Shown one piece after another: positions 18,229 to 26,372 of a stretch of 64,000 nt of DNA. Source of the DNA: Chitinophagaceae bacterium 26-R-25. Lineage in GTDB: Bacteria > Bacteroidota > Bacteroidia > Chitinophagales > Chitinophagaceae. The first letter of the stretch is position 1. Each line of letters begins with the position of its first letter. The notes under the pieces are model-generated. The model was not told the DNA's origin. It searched no databases and saw only the letters and a list, made by a program, of their open reading frames with translations. The stretch spans positions 2,790,001-2,854,000 of the forward strand of contig JARWSJ010000001.1 in assembly GCA_029906195.1 (NCBI GenBank). Reading direction: 5' to 3'. The position numbers and the translations under genes are program-made.

Positions 18229-20463
18229 TTAGTTTGTCTTTTTCCCCCAACAATTATTTCTTCCTTCCTGCTTAACGGCATCAGCTTTCAGCAATAAGTC
18301 TGAAGCATTGCTATACAAAACCACTTCTTCACCTTTCTTAAGTTGCAAAGAATAATCGCCATTGCTCAACGCTTTGAGTTGAGCTTTTCCCTTTACCTGT
18401 AGTTTTCCGTTTATAGCTGGATGAATAATGCAAGGTTGTCCGGCCAAACTTTTTATACGCACCCATTTTGTTTCACCATCTTTACGCACTGCACTAATTA
18501 AAAATGCGCCTTCTGTTCTTAAATTCTCAAATGAAAGATTCTTCCATGAAGATGGCACAGCAGGAAATACCCTGATCTTATCGCCCCAGCTTTGTAATAG
18601 CAATTCCTGGATAGAAGTAGCGGCTGCAAGCGGTGTTTCAATTACAGGACCTTCTTCTAAATACATTGTGTTAGGTTTTGTATAGCCGAATAATTGATTC
18701 AGGTAGCTAAGGGCCGTATCGCCCTGGCCCATTACAGCATGTATGGATGCACTACCCGTAAAAGAAAATCCTGCGAATTCGGATTTAAGACTCAGCCAAT
18801 GTTGCAACGATTTTTCTATCAGTGACCTGTTTTCCGGTTGCTCCCAATTCATGATACACAAAGAATGAATCATCAGCATGTGCGAGTAATGGCGATGGGA
18901 TTTACTAAATGCTACATCGCGGCCAATGCGTAAACCATTTGTGTCCGTCGGATAATTCGTGAGGTTAGTTAATACATCTTTCCATCGAGGTGCAAGGCTA
19001 TCGTTCGGGTTTACCTTTAATAAAGTTTCACAGCCCCAGCGCAACAGTGACAAATCATAATTACAATCCCTTGTAGTGCCGCCGGGATATTCAGGCGAAT
19101 AAGTATACGGCAAATGCCATTTTCCATCTTCTTCTTTTGCCATCACATCCAGGTAATAATTGATGCTTCCCTTTAACAGTGGAAAAAGTTTTGCTTTTAC
19201 GCTTTCGTCCATTGTATAGCGATACTGCAACCAGTAATAATAGAAGCACCAGGTAAGATCTCCTAATTCTAGTTCTCCTTCTGATGCAGTTGTATCCCTT
19301 AACGTATTCACTTTTATCGGGCTATACAGATCGCTCGTAGCAACGCGACCCAGCGCCAGCGCATTGTGGCGGTAAGCTGCGGGAACATTCTTGTTTAGAT
19401 TTTCTTTGCCATTATCAATCAATTGTACAAGACTGTTAGCCACATCCAAATGATTGGCTGCATAAAGCGATGAGTAAGTCAGCTGAATGTTCAAGTTAAA
19501 CCAATACGCCGGCCATGGTGTATAGCGAAACCAGGGGCCCATTAAATCTAACGCTGGTTTACCTTCTCTTGCGGCCGATGCGAGTTTGTATAGTTGAATC
19601 CAATAAAAACTTTCCAGTCTTGCATCAGGCAGCGATATAAAACTCTGCGGATAATAATGATGCCACCATTGCCTGTGTACATTCAGCAATTGTTGCAAAT
19701 TATCTTTTGCTGCATTGCTCACTGTTTGTACTGCTTCTTCAGTGGAGGACTTTTTTTTATTGATTGCAACTGACAGGTAATAAATTGTACTGCTTGCATT
19801 ATTTTTCTTAGTCCATGCCGTCGTATAATCGCCACCGGAAATCATTAGCTGTTTGCAATATTCTACTGCTCCGCTCGTTGCAAGAATAGCGCGTGGATTA
19901 GCCACATATCCATCAGGTATCTTCCTGTATTTTGTGCGGGGGCTAATGGAAACTTCGGGCTGAAACTGCCACTGAAACTTTCTTTCACCATTACTCACTG
20001 TCGTTTCAAAAACAATCACATTCGTCTGTGAAAGTGTCGCTGTGCGCCATTGAATGGTTCCTTTATCGGTTACAATGGTTCCATTGGCTTCTGCATTCCA
20101 TAGATCAAGCCGGGCGGTGTTCTTCAAAATTTTCCCTACGGGCCGGAGCTCAAAATGCCCGATGGGCAAACGGGCTTTTTCAAATGCCGGTGTACCTTCC
20201 CTATTATCTACGACATCAGAACGCCCAATCTCCAGGCGCAGGGTGTTGCTATCCTTCATGTATAGCATGGCGCCAATTAAACCATTGCCAGTAAACACGC
20301 CTTCTTCCCATTTGGTAGTAAGCGTATCATACACCATATCGTTTCGGGAAAGAAATTTTTGCCAGTTAATTCCTGTTGTAGATTGCTTACTGCTTGCAGA
20401 TTTATTCTGCGCAAAAGCAATAATACTGCTGCAAGTAAAAAGGGCTGTGAAAAGTTTCTTCAT
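18229..20463 (-). CDS. GH95-like glycoside hydrolase (alpha-L-fucosidase/galactosidase type)
   Basis: This 744-aa protein has a signal peptide. The N-terminal beta-supersandwich (about 30-250, KWEEGVFTGNGLIGAMLYMKD) and alpha/alpha barrel (about 265-640) fit clan GH95. In the barrel, AYWFNLNIQLTY carries the paired Asn of the family's NLN/NIN motif and YTYSPEYPGG the general-acid Glu. The usual late motif with Asp-Gly-Asn-Phe-Gly-Gly is replaced by VIETPLAAATSIQELLLQSWG, so the catalytic centre is altered. The signal peptide and its KSASSK tail nearly copy those of the GH120 genes upstream. It lies 41 bp after the GH120 array. The likely role is removal of a terminal alpha-linked deoxy- or hexosyl unit; the exact sugar is uncertain. 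Confidence 0.75.
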   Translation of the reverse strand: MKKLFTALFTCSSIIAFAQNKSASSKQSTTGINWQKFLSRNDMVYDTLTTKWEEGVFTGNGLIGAMLYMKDSNTLRLEIGRSDVVDNREGTPAFEKARLPIGHFELRPVGKILKNTARLDLWNAEANGTIVTDKGTIQWRTATLSQTNVIVFETTVSNGERKFQWQFQPEVSISPRTKYRKIPDGYVANPRAILATSGAVEYCKQLMISGGDYTTAWTKKNNASSTIYYLSVAINKKKSSTEEAVQTVSNAAKDNLQQLLNVHRQWWHHYYPQSFISLPDARLESFYWIQLYKLASAAREGKPALDLMGPWFRYTPWPAYWFNLNIQLTYSSLYAANHLDVANSLVQLIDNGKENLNKNVPAAYRHNALALGRVATSDLYSPIKVNTLRDTTASEGELELGDLTWCFYYYWLQYRYTMDESVKAKLFPLLKGSINYYLDVMAKEEDGKWHLPYTYSPEYPGGTTRDCNYDLSLLRWGCETLLKVNPNDSLAPRWKDVLTNLTNYPTDTNGLRIGRDVAFSKSHRHYSHMLMIHSLCIMNWEQPENRSLIEKSLQHWLSLKSEFAGFSFTGSASIHAVMGQGDTALSYLNQLFGYTKPNTMYLEEGPVIETPLAAATSIQELLLQSWGDKIRVFPAVPSSWKNLSFENLRTEGAFLISAVRKDGETKWVRIKSLAGQPCIIHPAINGKLQVKGKAQLKALSNGDYSLQLKKGEEVVLYSNASDLLLKADAVKQEGRNNCWGKKTN

Positions 20464-20504
20464 TACTGGATTAAATTGTTTGTAATTACTCGTTTTTCAT
20501 TTTC

Positions 20505-22400
20505 TCATTTCGGCCATACTTTGATCTCTCCGTTCACCGGTGTTTCAAAGGGACCGGGGAAAGGATTAGTGGCTTTGCGTTTTTTATCGAAGTAATCGGT
20601 GTCGATACGCAACGCAGATCCATCGCTGTTCTCAAAAGCTTGTTGCGGAACAGTGGCCCTTCCGAGTAGCTCCGTGGTCACAAGGCGTCTCTCTTGTTCC
20701 ATTCTCCACGCAGGATTAGAAGAAAGGCTGAGCCACGCTTCTCCATTGCGGATTTCGATATGGGGTTTAGGTTCAAGACTTGAATCGCGCAGCACTTTTT
20801 TCTCCTGTGCAGATGGTAGTGTGCCTTTCGTGAATACGTTTCCTTCCATCATTATTGGCAGCGAAGACGTATCGTAGTGAGTGAGCTTTGCAGGAGCAAC
20901 AAATATATTATTGAAGAAGCGATCGTCACCGCCCCGGTTGTCGTATTGACCGGCAATGGCAGTACCATGCGGAACGAGGTAAGGCGTTTTGCGTGGAAGC
21001 CAACGGGCAAGGGTTGGATCGACTTTGCGCATGAGGTTGTGAACGAAGGCGGTTCCGTGGGATGCATTAAAGATCGATTGGCCGGACAACAAAATATTGT
21101 TGGCTATGAGGCAGGGCCCGTGATTGACTTCAAGGAAAATGTCCTGCCCGCCTCCGGCTTCGTAAAACCCGACTTTACCGGAAGGTTGGCCATCATTGTT
21201 GTGCATTAGATTACCCGTGATTTGCGTACCCTGCGTCATCCAGTCCAGGTGCATGCCGCGAATACAATGATGAATCCAGTTATCGCGAATGTATGTGTCG
21301 ATCGCGCCATGAAATTTGATGCCTGCGAGCTCGGCGCCACCGAGGAGACCACGCACTCCAATATCGTGTATGTGGTTATTTTCAATGATACTATAAGCGC
21401 CACCAAAGGCCCCAACAATGCCAACTTCGTCGCACTCGCGGATTTCGTTATTACGCACGAGGTGATGGCCAATGGAGTCCTTGTTCCAGCCGTTCCGGAG
21501 AGCCCGTTCAATGGTCCGGTCCCAGTCCGCATAACCGGGCCCGTTATTACCCCAGTCGTCGCCGTACTTGCCTAACGACAAACCAGTGCAGGCAGAATGG
21601 CGGATGAGATTGTTCTCAATGATCCATCCCTTGCTCCAGTTGGTACCGATGATCGCCTTTTGCTCAATGGTGGGAGGCGCCCAGTTTGGTGCGGCGTTTT
21701 GCAGAATGAAACCGCGAACAGTGATGTAGTTGATGAAGTTCTTTTTAGGATAAAAGACCGTCTGGCGAACATTCACTTCCACCTGTGCCTTGTTCGGATC
21801 TTTGCCGGGAAACTGCGCATGAACAACCGTACTGTCCAAACCAACCTCAGCGAAGAAAACCAGATCGCTGGTGGACTGTTCGAGCACCTTGTTAAGAGCG
21901 GTGGCTTCTTTGAGCCATTGATCGTCCATGTAAACAGAACCCGTGTGAGCCGGGCGCCCCAGCGAGTGAAACCAGTCTCCGGCGATCGAATCAGCAAAGG
22001 GATTGTAGCCACCGAAGAACTTGTTAGGGATTACTGTTTTCCATGTGTCATGTTGCTCCCTCGTCCAGCCGGTGACAGGTTCCGAGCCGGTGATAATGAC
22101 TTTTTCCCCTTTGGCAGCTTGATAAGTGATTCGCTTTGATGGCGATTCACCTCCGCGTGGTGGGGCAACCGTTTCACGATAAATTCCGGCATGTACGGTA
22201 ACCACATCGCCGGGCATTGCTTTGTTGGCTGCAGCCATGATGGTCTTTAGCGGCTTCTTCACCGACCCATCATTGTTATCATTTCCGTTTACCGACACAT
22301 GGTACTCATGATATTTGAATGGCTTACTGCTTGCAGATTTATTTTGCGCAAAAGCAATCAGACTGCTGCACGCAAACAAGGCTGTAAAAAAACTCTTCAT
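20505..22400 (-). CDS. GH120-family beta-xylosidase paralogue 1 (of a tandem array of four)
   Basis: The start is the ATG at 22400, which opens the signal peptide MKSFFTALFACSSLIAFAQ; the longer frame begins with TTG and overlaps the previous gene. The fold is a right-handed beta-helix with GH120 landmarks: YHVSVNGNDNNDGS, GDVVTVHAGIYRE, INYITVRGFILQNA, WSKGWIIENN, and the catalytic pair Asp in HLDWMTQG and Glu in IFLEVNHGP. Here those two are about 38 residues apart instead of 23, because of a Gly-rich insertion after the Asp. GH120 enzymes release xylose from beta-1,4-xylo-oligosaccharides. It is the most divergent paralogue, with GC-richer sequence through the middle of the gene and a different C-terminal tail. 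Confidence 0.85.
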   Translation of the reverse strand: MKSFFTALFACSSLIAFAQNKSASSKPFKYHEYHVSVNGNDNNDGSVKKPLKTIMAAANKAMPGDVVTVHAGIYRETVAPPRGGESPSKRITYQAAKGEKVIITGSEPVTGWTREQHDTWKTVIPNKFFGGYNPFADSIAGDWFHSLGRPAHTGSVYMDDQWLKEATALNKVLEQSTSDLVFFAEVGLDSTVVHAQFPGKDPNKAQVEVNVRQTVFYPKKNFINYITVRGFILQNAAPNWAPPTIEQKAIIGTNWSKGWIIENNLIRHSACTGLSLGKYGDDWGNNGPGYADWDRTIERALRNGWNKDSIGHHLVRNNEIRECDEVGIVGAFGGAYSIIENNHIHDIGVRGLLGGAELAGIKFHGAIDTYIRDNWIHHCIRGMHLDWMTQGTQITGNLMHNNDGQPSGKVGFYEAGGGQDIFLEVNHGPCLIANNILLSGQSIFNASHGTAFVHNLMRKVDPTLARWLPRKTPYLVPHGTAIAGQYDNRGGDDRFFNNIFVAPAKLTHYDTSSLPIMMEGNVFTKGTLPSAQEKKVLRDSSLEPKPHIEIRNGEAWLSLSSNPAWRMEQERRLVTTELLGRATVPQQAFENSDGSALRIDTDYFDKKRKATNPFPGPFETPVNGEIKVWPK

Positions 22401-22414
22401 TGAATTCAGTTGTA

Positions 22415-24421
22415 TTATTTGGTCCAAACTTTTATTGTTTGTTTTCCTGTTTTTAAAATTTCAAAAGGCCCCGGAGATGGATTGGCTGTATTGCGTTTGT
22501 TGCCTAAATAATCGGTATCAATTTTCAACACAGAACCATCTGGATTTTCAAAAGGAAGATTGGGAAGGATAGCTGGCTTGAGCGTTTGAGTGGTAACCAA
22601 TTGTCTCTTTTGTTCTGTCAACCAATTTTCATCGAGGCTTATTTCGAGGAAAACAGCATCACCTTCTTTGATGATTTTTGCGGCTGCATCAAAATTCTGT
22701 TTATTCAATTCACCTGTTTCTATTTTGCTTTTCTGTTTTATTTTGAAAGAGTCAGCCAGGTTCATATTCCAATCTATCAGCTGTCCACCAGGCTCCTGAT
22801 TAGTGCCTTTAGTATAAACATTGCCTGACATGATTACAGGGAGCAATGCCTTATCATAATTTTTTACGTTACCCTCCCCCACAAAAAGGTTGTTGATAAA
22901 TTGGATATCTCCACCCGGGTTATCATGCCATGCTGCTATATAAGTACTGTGTTGCTTATGGATAGGCGTTATACGATTATCATAACCATAGGCCTGGATT
23001 CTTCCTCCATAAATATTATGTACAAATGCCACTCCCTGGCTGTTTATACACATATTCCAACTGGACAAAAACAGGTTATTGGCTACCAAAATTGGCCCAT
23101 GGTTAACTTCGAGGTGCATATCCAGATCGTTGTCATAAAGCAGGTTGTTCTTTACTTGTGCACCTTGTCCCATCCAATCAAACCATACACCAAAAAGGCA
23201 TCGGAAAATCTGGTTGTTGAGTACCTGCACATCTACGCCACCATGAAACTTGATGCCGGCCATTTCAGCACCATCAAATAACCTGCGCACATAAATATCA
23301 TGAATTGTATTGCCCTGCACAATGCTGAAAGAGCAGCCCATACTGCCTACAATACCCGATTGTTCGCAATGCGTAATGGTGTTGTTGCGAACAATATGGC
23401 CGCCAACAGTTCCTTTGTTCCATCCAAAAGCCAATGCCCTGTTGATGGTGCCTGTAAAACCTTTTGCCGACTGAGTATTTTTGTTATTATCCTCATCGCC
23501 ATATTTACCCAGCGAGATGCCCGAACACTTTGAATATTGAACACAATTGTTTTCAATGATCCAGCCTCGGCTCCAGTGAGTGCCAATCACGCCTTCTTGC
23601 TCGGCGGTTGGCGGAGCCCAGTTGGTGGCGGCTTGTTCCATGGTAAACCCGCGAACGGTTATGAAATTCACAAAAGGTTGATCGGGATAAAAAACAGTCG
23701 GGCGAACATTGATTTCAACATTCTCTTTATTGGGATCAATGTTCTCAAACCGTGCCCATATAGTGGTAGTAACCGAATCGACTGTCGCAAACCAAACTTG
23801 CCTTTTTTCATCAGTCACTCTGCTTCTATCAATCGTAAACCCAATGGCAGATCGCATTTTTGAAGGCCCAGGTTGATCTTTTTTGTCAACCGTCTTAAAT
23901 ACCTCTTCTTTGTTTTCGGCTTCCATCAGCCAATCGCCATTTAGATAGACTGCGCCCCTCAAATATTTTCGGTCTTTTGGTGTAGGCACAAACCAATCGC
24001 CGTTGATGACTACTTTGTATGGATTAAACTTCCCAAAGAAAGTGTTGGTAATCTTTACCTCCCAGGTATTATCACCCACTCGCCTCCAGCCTTTGATGAT
24101 TTCAGAACCTTTGATGGTCACATTCTCTCCTTTGGCTGCCTGGTAAACAATACGCTCCTGGTCTGAGATGCCACCACGGGGAGGTGCTACCTGCTCACGA
24201 TACACACCCGCATGCACCGTTATCACATCACCGGGCATAGCTTTGTTGGCCCCAGCCATGATGGTTTTAAAAGGTTTGGATATTGATCCATCATTGGCAT
24301 CGTTGCCATTTACGGAGACATGGTACTGATGATATTTGAATGGCTTATTGTTTGCAGATTTATCTTGTGCAAAAGTGATAAGACTGCTGCATGCAAACAG
24401 GGCAGTAAAAAATCTCTTCAT
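22415..24421 (-). CDS. GH120-family beta-xylosidase paralogue 2
   Basis: This protein has about 668 aa from the ATG at 24421. The signal peptide (MKRFFTALFACSSLITFAQ) is almost the same as in paralogues 1 and 3. GH120 motifs: YHVSVNGNDANDGS, INVRPTVFYPDQPFVNFITVRGF, ATNWAPPTAEQEGVIGTHWSRGWIIENN, catalytic Asp in VWFDWMGQG and Glu 23 residues later in MHLEVNHGP, the same spacing as D382 and E405 of the characterised Thermoanaerobacterium XylC. Only 14 bp separate its stop from the next start. The C-terminal 40 residues nearly equal those of paralogues 3 and 4, which points to recent duplication or gene conversion. Confidence 0.88.
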   Translation of the reverse strand: MKRFFTALFACSSLITFAQDKSANNKPFKYHQYHVSVNGNDANDGSISKPFKTIMAGANKAMPGDVITVHAGVYREQVAPPRGGISDQERIVYQAAKGENVTIKGSEIIKGWRRVGDNTWEVKITNTFFGKFNPYKVVINGDWFVPTPKDRKYLRGAVYLNGDWLMEAENKEEVFKTVDKKDQPGPSKMRSAIGFTIDRSRVTDEKRQVWFATVDSVTTTIWARFENIDPNKENVEINVRPTVFYPDQPFVNFITVRGFTMEQAATNWAPPTAEQEGVIGTHWSRGWIIENNCVQYSKCSGISLGKYGDEDNNKNTQSAKGFTGTINRALAFGWNKGTVGGHIVRNNTITHCEQSGIVGSMGCSFSIVQGNTIHDIYVRRLFDGAEMAGIKFHGGVDVQVLNNQIFRCLFGVWFDWMGQGAQVKNNLLYDNDLDMHLEVNHGPILVANNLFLSSWNMCINSQGVAFVHNIYGGRIQAYGYDNRITPIHKQHSTYIAAWHDNPGGDIQFINNLFVGEGNVKNYDKALLPVIMSGNVYTKGTNQEPGGQLIDWNMNLADSFKIKQKSKIETGELNKQNFDAAAKIIKEGDAVFLEISLDENWLTEQKRQLVTTQTLKPAILPNLPFENPDGSVLKIDTDYLGNKRNTANPSPGPFEILKTGKQTIKVWTK

Positions 24422-24435
24422 TGAATTCAGGTGTA

Positions 24436-26358
24436 TTATTTGGTCCAAACTTTTATCGTTTGCTTTCCTGTTTTTAAAATTTCAAAAGGTCCCGGAGATG
24501 GATTGACTGCATTGCGTTTGTTACCCAAATAATCAGCATCAATTTTCAACACAGAACCATCAGAATTTTCGAAAGGTAAATTGGGAACGATAGCAGGCTT
24601 GAGTGTTTGCGTTGTAACCAATTGCCTGTTTTGTTCCGTCAACCATTTTTTATCGAGATTAATTTCAAGATAGACTCCAACATTCTCAATTACCAGACGA
24701 AGAGCCACATCAAAATCATTTTTTACCAATGCATTTTGTTCTACAGCGGCTTGTTCTTTATATTTTCCTTTCTCATTAAATTTCAGCGGATCATTGCTGA
24801 TAGCTCTTACAGTTCCTTTTGTATATACATTTCCGTCAAAAGACACAGGAAGATAGGTTTTAGCGTATTTACTAACATCAGCACTATCAACAAAGAGGTT
24901 GTTCACAAACTGAACATCACCACCCGGATTGTCGTGGAGGTCCACCACAAAAGTAGAATGTGGTTTATGATATGGAGTTAAGCGGCCATCGTAGAAACCA
25001 ACTTTCAGCTTTCCCCCGATGAGGTTGTGAACAACAGCCAAACCGCTGGAGTTTACATACAGACTTACTTTAGACAAAAGAATATTGTTGCTGATAAGGA
25101 TAGGTCCATGATCCACTTCACAAAAAACATCCTCATTGTTATCATGCATCAGGTTGTTTTTTATCTGTGCACCTTGCGCCATCCAATCGAGCCAAATGCC
25201 CCAATAACCGCTTCTGTAGATATGGTTGTTCCGAATTTGAACATCTACAGCTCCATGAAATTTAATACCAGCCTGTTCGGCACCTTCGTATAAATGCTTA
25301 ATAAAAATATCATGAATAGTGTTGCCTTCTACAATGCTGAAAGAGCATCCCATACTGCCTACTATACCTGTTTGTTCGCAATCGCTGATGGTATTATTGC
25401 GAACAATATGCCCACCAATTGTTCCTTTGTTCCATCCAAAAGCCAATGCTCTTTTGATGGTTTCAACGTACTCTTCGGTTGTCCCTTTTTTATTATCGTG
25501 TTCATCGCCGTGCTTGCCTAAAGCAATACCGGAACATTTTGAGTAACGAATCGTATTGTTTTCAATAATCCATCCTTTGCTCCAATTGGTACCAATTAAT
25601 CCTTGTTGCTCGGCTGTAGGTGGTGCCCAGTTGGTGGCCGCTTGCTCCATAGTAAACCCACGAACTGTAAGGAAATTGATAAATGGTACAGCAGGGTAAA
25701 ATACAGTTTGACGAACATTGATTTCTGCTAACTCTTTATTGGGATCTGCATTTTTAAACTGTGCATAAATTGTTGTGCTGTCGCCTTCAACCGTTGCGCA
25801 CCAAAGCGGATTCTTTTCATCGGCATCGGCATTGAGAACTTCTTCTTTTTTTTCGGCTTCCATCAGCCATTTGTCGTTCAGGTACACAGCACCTCTTAAA
25901 TACACTCTGTCCTTTGGTTTGGGAGCAAACCAGTCGCCATGAATACGCTCTTTATATGGATTAAAACTTCCGAAAAAACTGTTAGGTAATTTTACCATCC
26001 ATGTGTCATGATCCTGTTTTTGCCAGCCCTTCACCACCTCAGAACCTTTTATGGTTACCTGTTCGCCTTTTGCCGCCTGGTAAGTAATGCGTTCTTTGTC
26101 TGAATTGCCGCCACGGGGTGGCACAATAGATTCACGGTAAGTGCCTGCATGTACCGTTACCACATCACCGGGCATGGCTTTGTTGGCTGCTGCCATGATG
26201 CTCTTTAGCGGCTTCATCGCAGACCCATCATTGTTATCGTTTCCGTTTACCGACACATGGTACTCATGATACTTAACTGGCTTACTGTTTGCAGATTTAT
26301 TTTGCGCAAAGGCAATAAGACTGCTGCATGCGAATAGGGCTGTAAAAAAATTCTTCAT
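24436..26358 (-). CDS. GH120-family beta-xylosidase paralogue 3
   Basis: This 640-aa protein starts at the ATG at 26358 with signal peptide MKNFFTALFACSSLIAFAQ. Beta-helix rungs run from about residue 60 to 530. The putative nucleophile is D391 (IWLDWMAQG) and the acid/base E414 (VFCEVDHGP), 23 residues apart as in known GH120 enzymes. An aromatic and charged active-site strip (ATNWAPPTAEQ, GCSFSIVEGNTIHD, AGIKFHGAVDV) is conserved. The gene follows paralogue 4 with a 14-bp gap. Small sequence differences between paralogues fall mostly in the 150-200 and 530-600 regions, which may alter acceptor preference; that is an inference. Confidence 0.88.
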   Translation of the reverse strand: MKNFFTALFACSSLIAFAQNKSANSKPVKYHEYHVSVNGNDNNDGSAMKPLKSIMAAANKAMPGDVVTVHAGTYRESIVPPRGGNSDKERITYQAAKGEQVTIKGSEVVKGWQKQDHDTWMVKLPNSFFGSFNPYKERIHGDWFAPKPKDRVYLRGAVYLNDKWLMEAEKKEEVLNADADEKNPLWCATVEGDSTTIYAQFKNADPNKELAEINVRQTVFYPAVPFINFLTVRGFTMEQAATNWAPPTAEQQGLIGTNWSKGWIIENNTIRYSKCSGIALGKHGDEHDNKKGTTEEYVETIKRALAFGWNKGTIGGHIVRNNTISDCEQTGIVGSMGCSFSIVEGNTIHDIFIKHLYEGAEQAGIKFHGAVDVQIRNNHIYRSGYWGIWLDWMAQGAQIKNNLMHDNNEDVFCEVDHGPILISNNILLSKVSLYVNSSGLAVVHNLIGGKLKVGFYDGRLTPYHKPHSTFVVDLHDNPGGDVQFVNNLFVDSADVSKYAKTYLPVSFDGNVYTKGTVRAISNDPLKFNEKGKYKEQAAVEQNALVKNDFDVALRLVIENVGVYLEINLDKKWLTEQNRQLVTTQTLKPAIVPNLPFENSDGSVLKIDADYLGNKRNAVNPSPGPFEILKTGKQTIKVWTK

Positions 26359-26372
26359 TGAATTCAGTTGTA

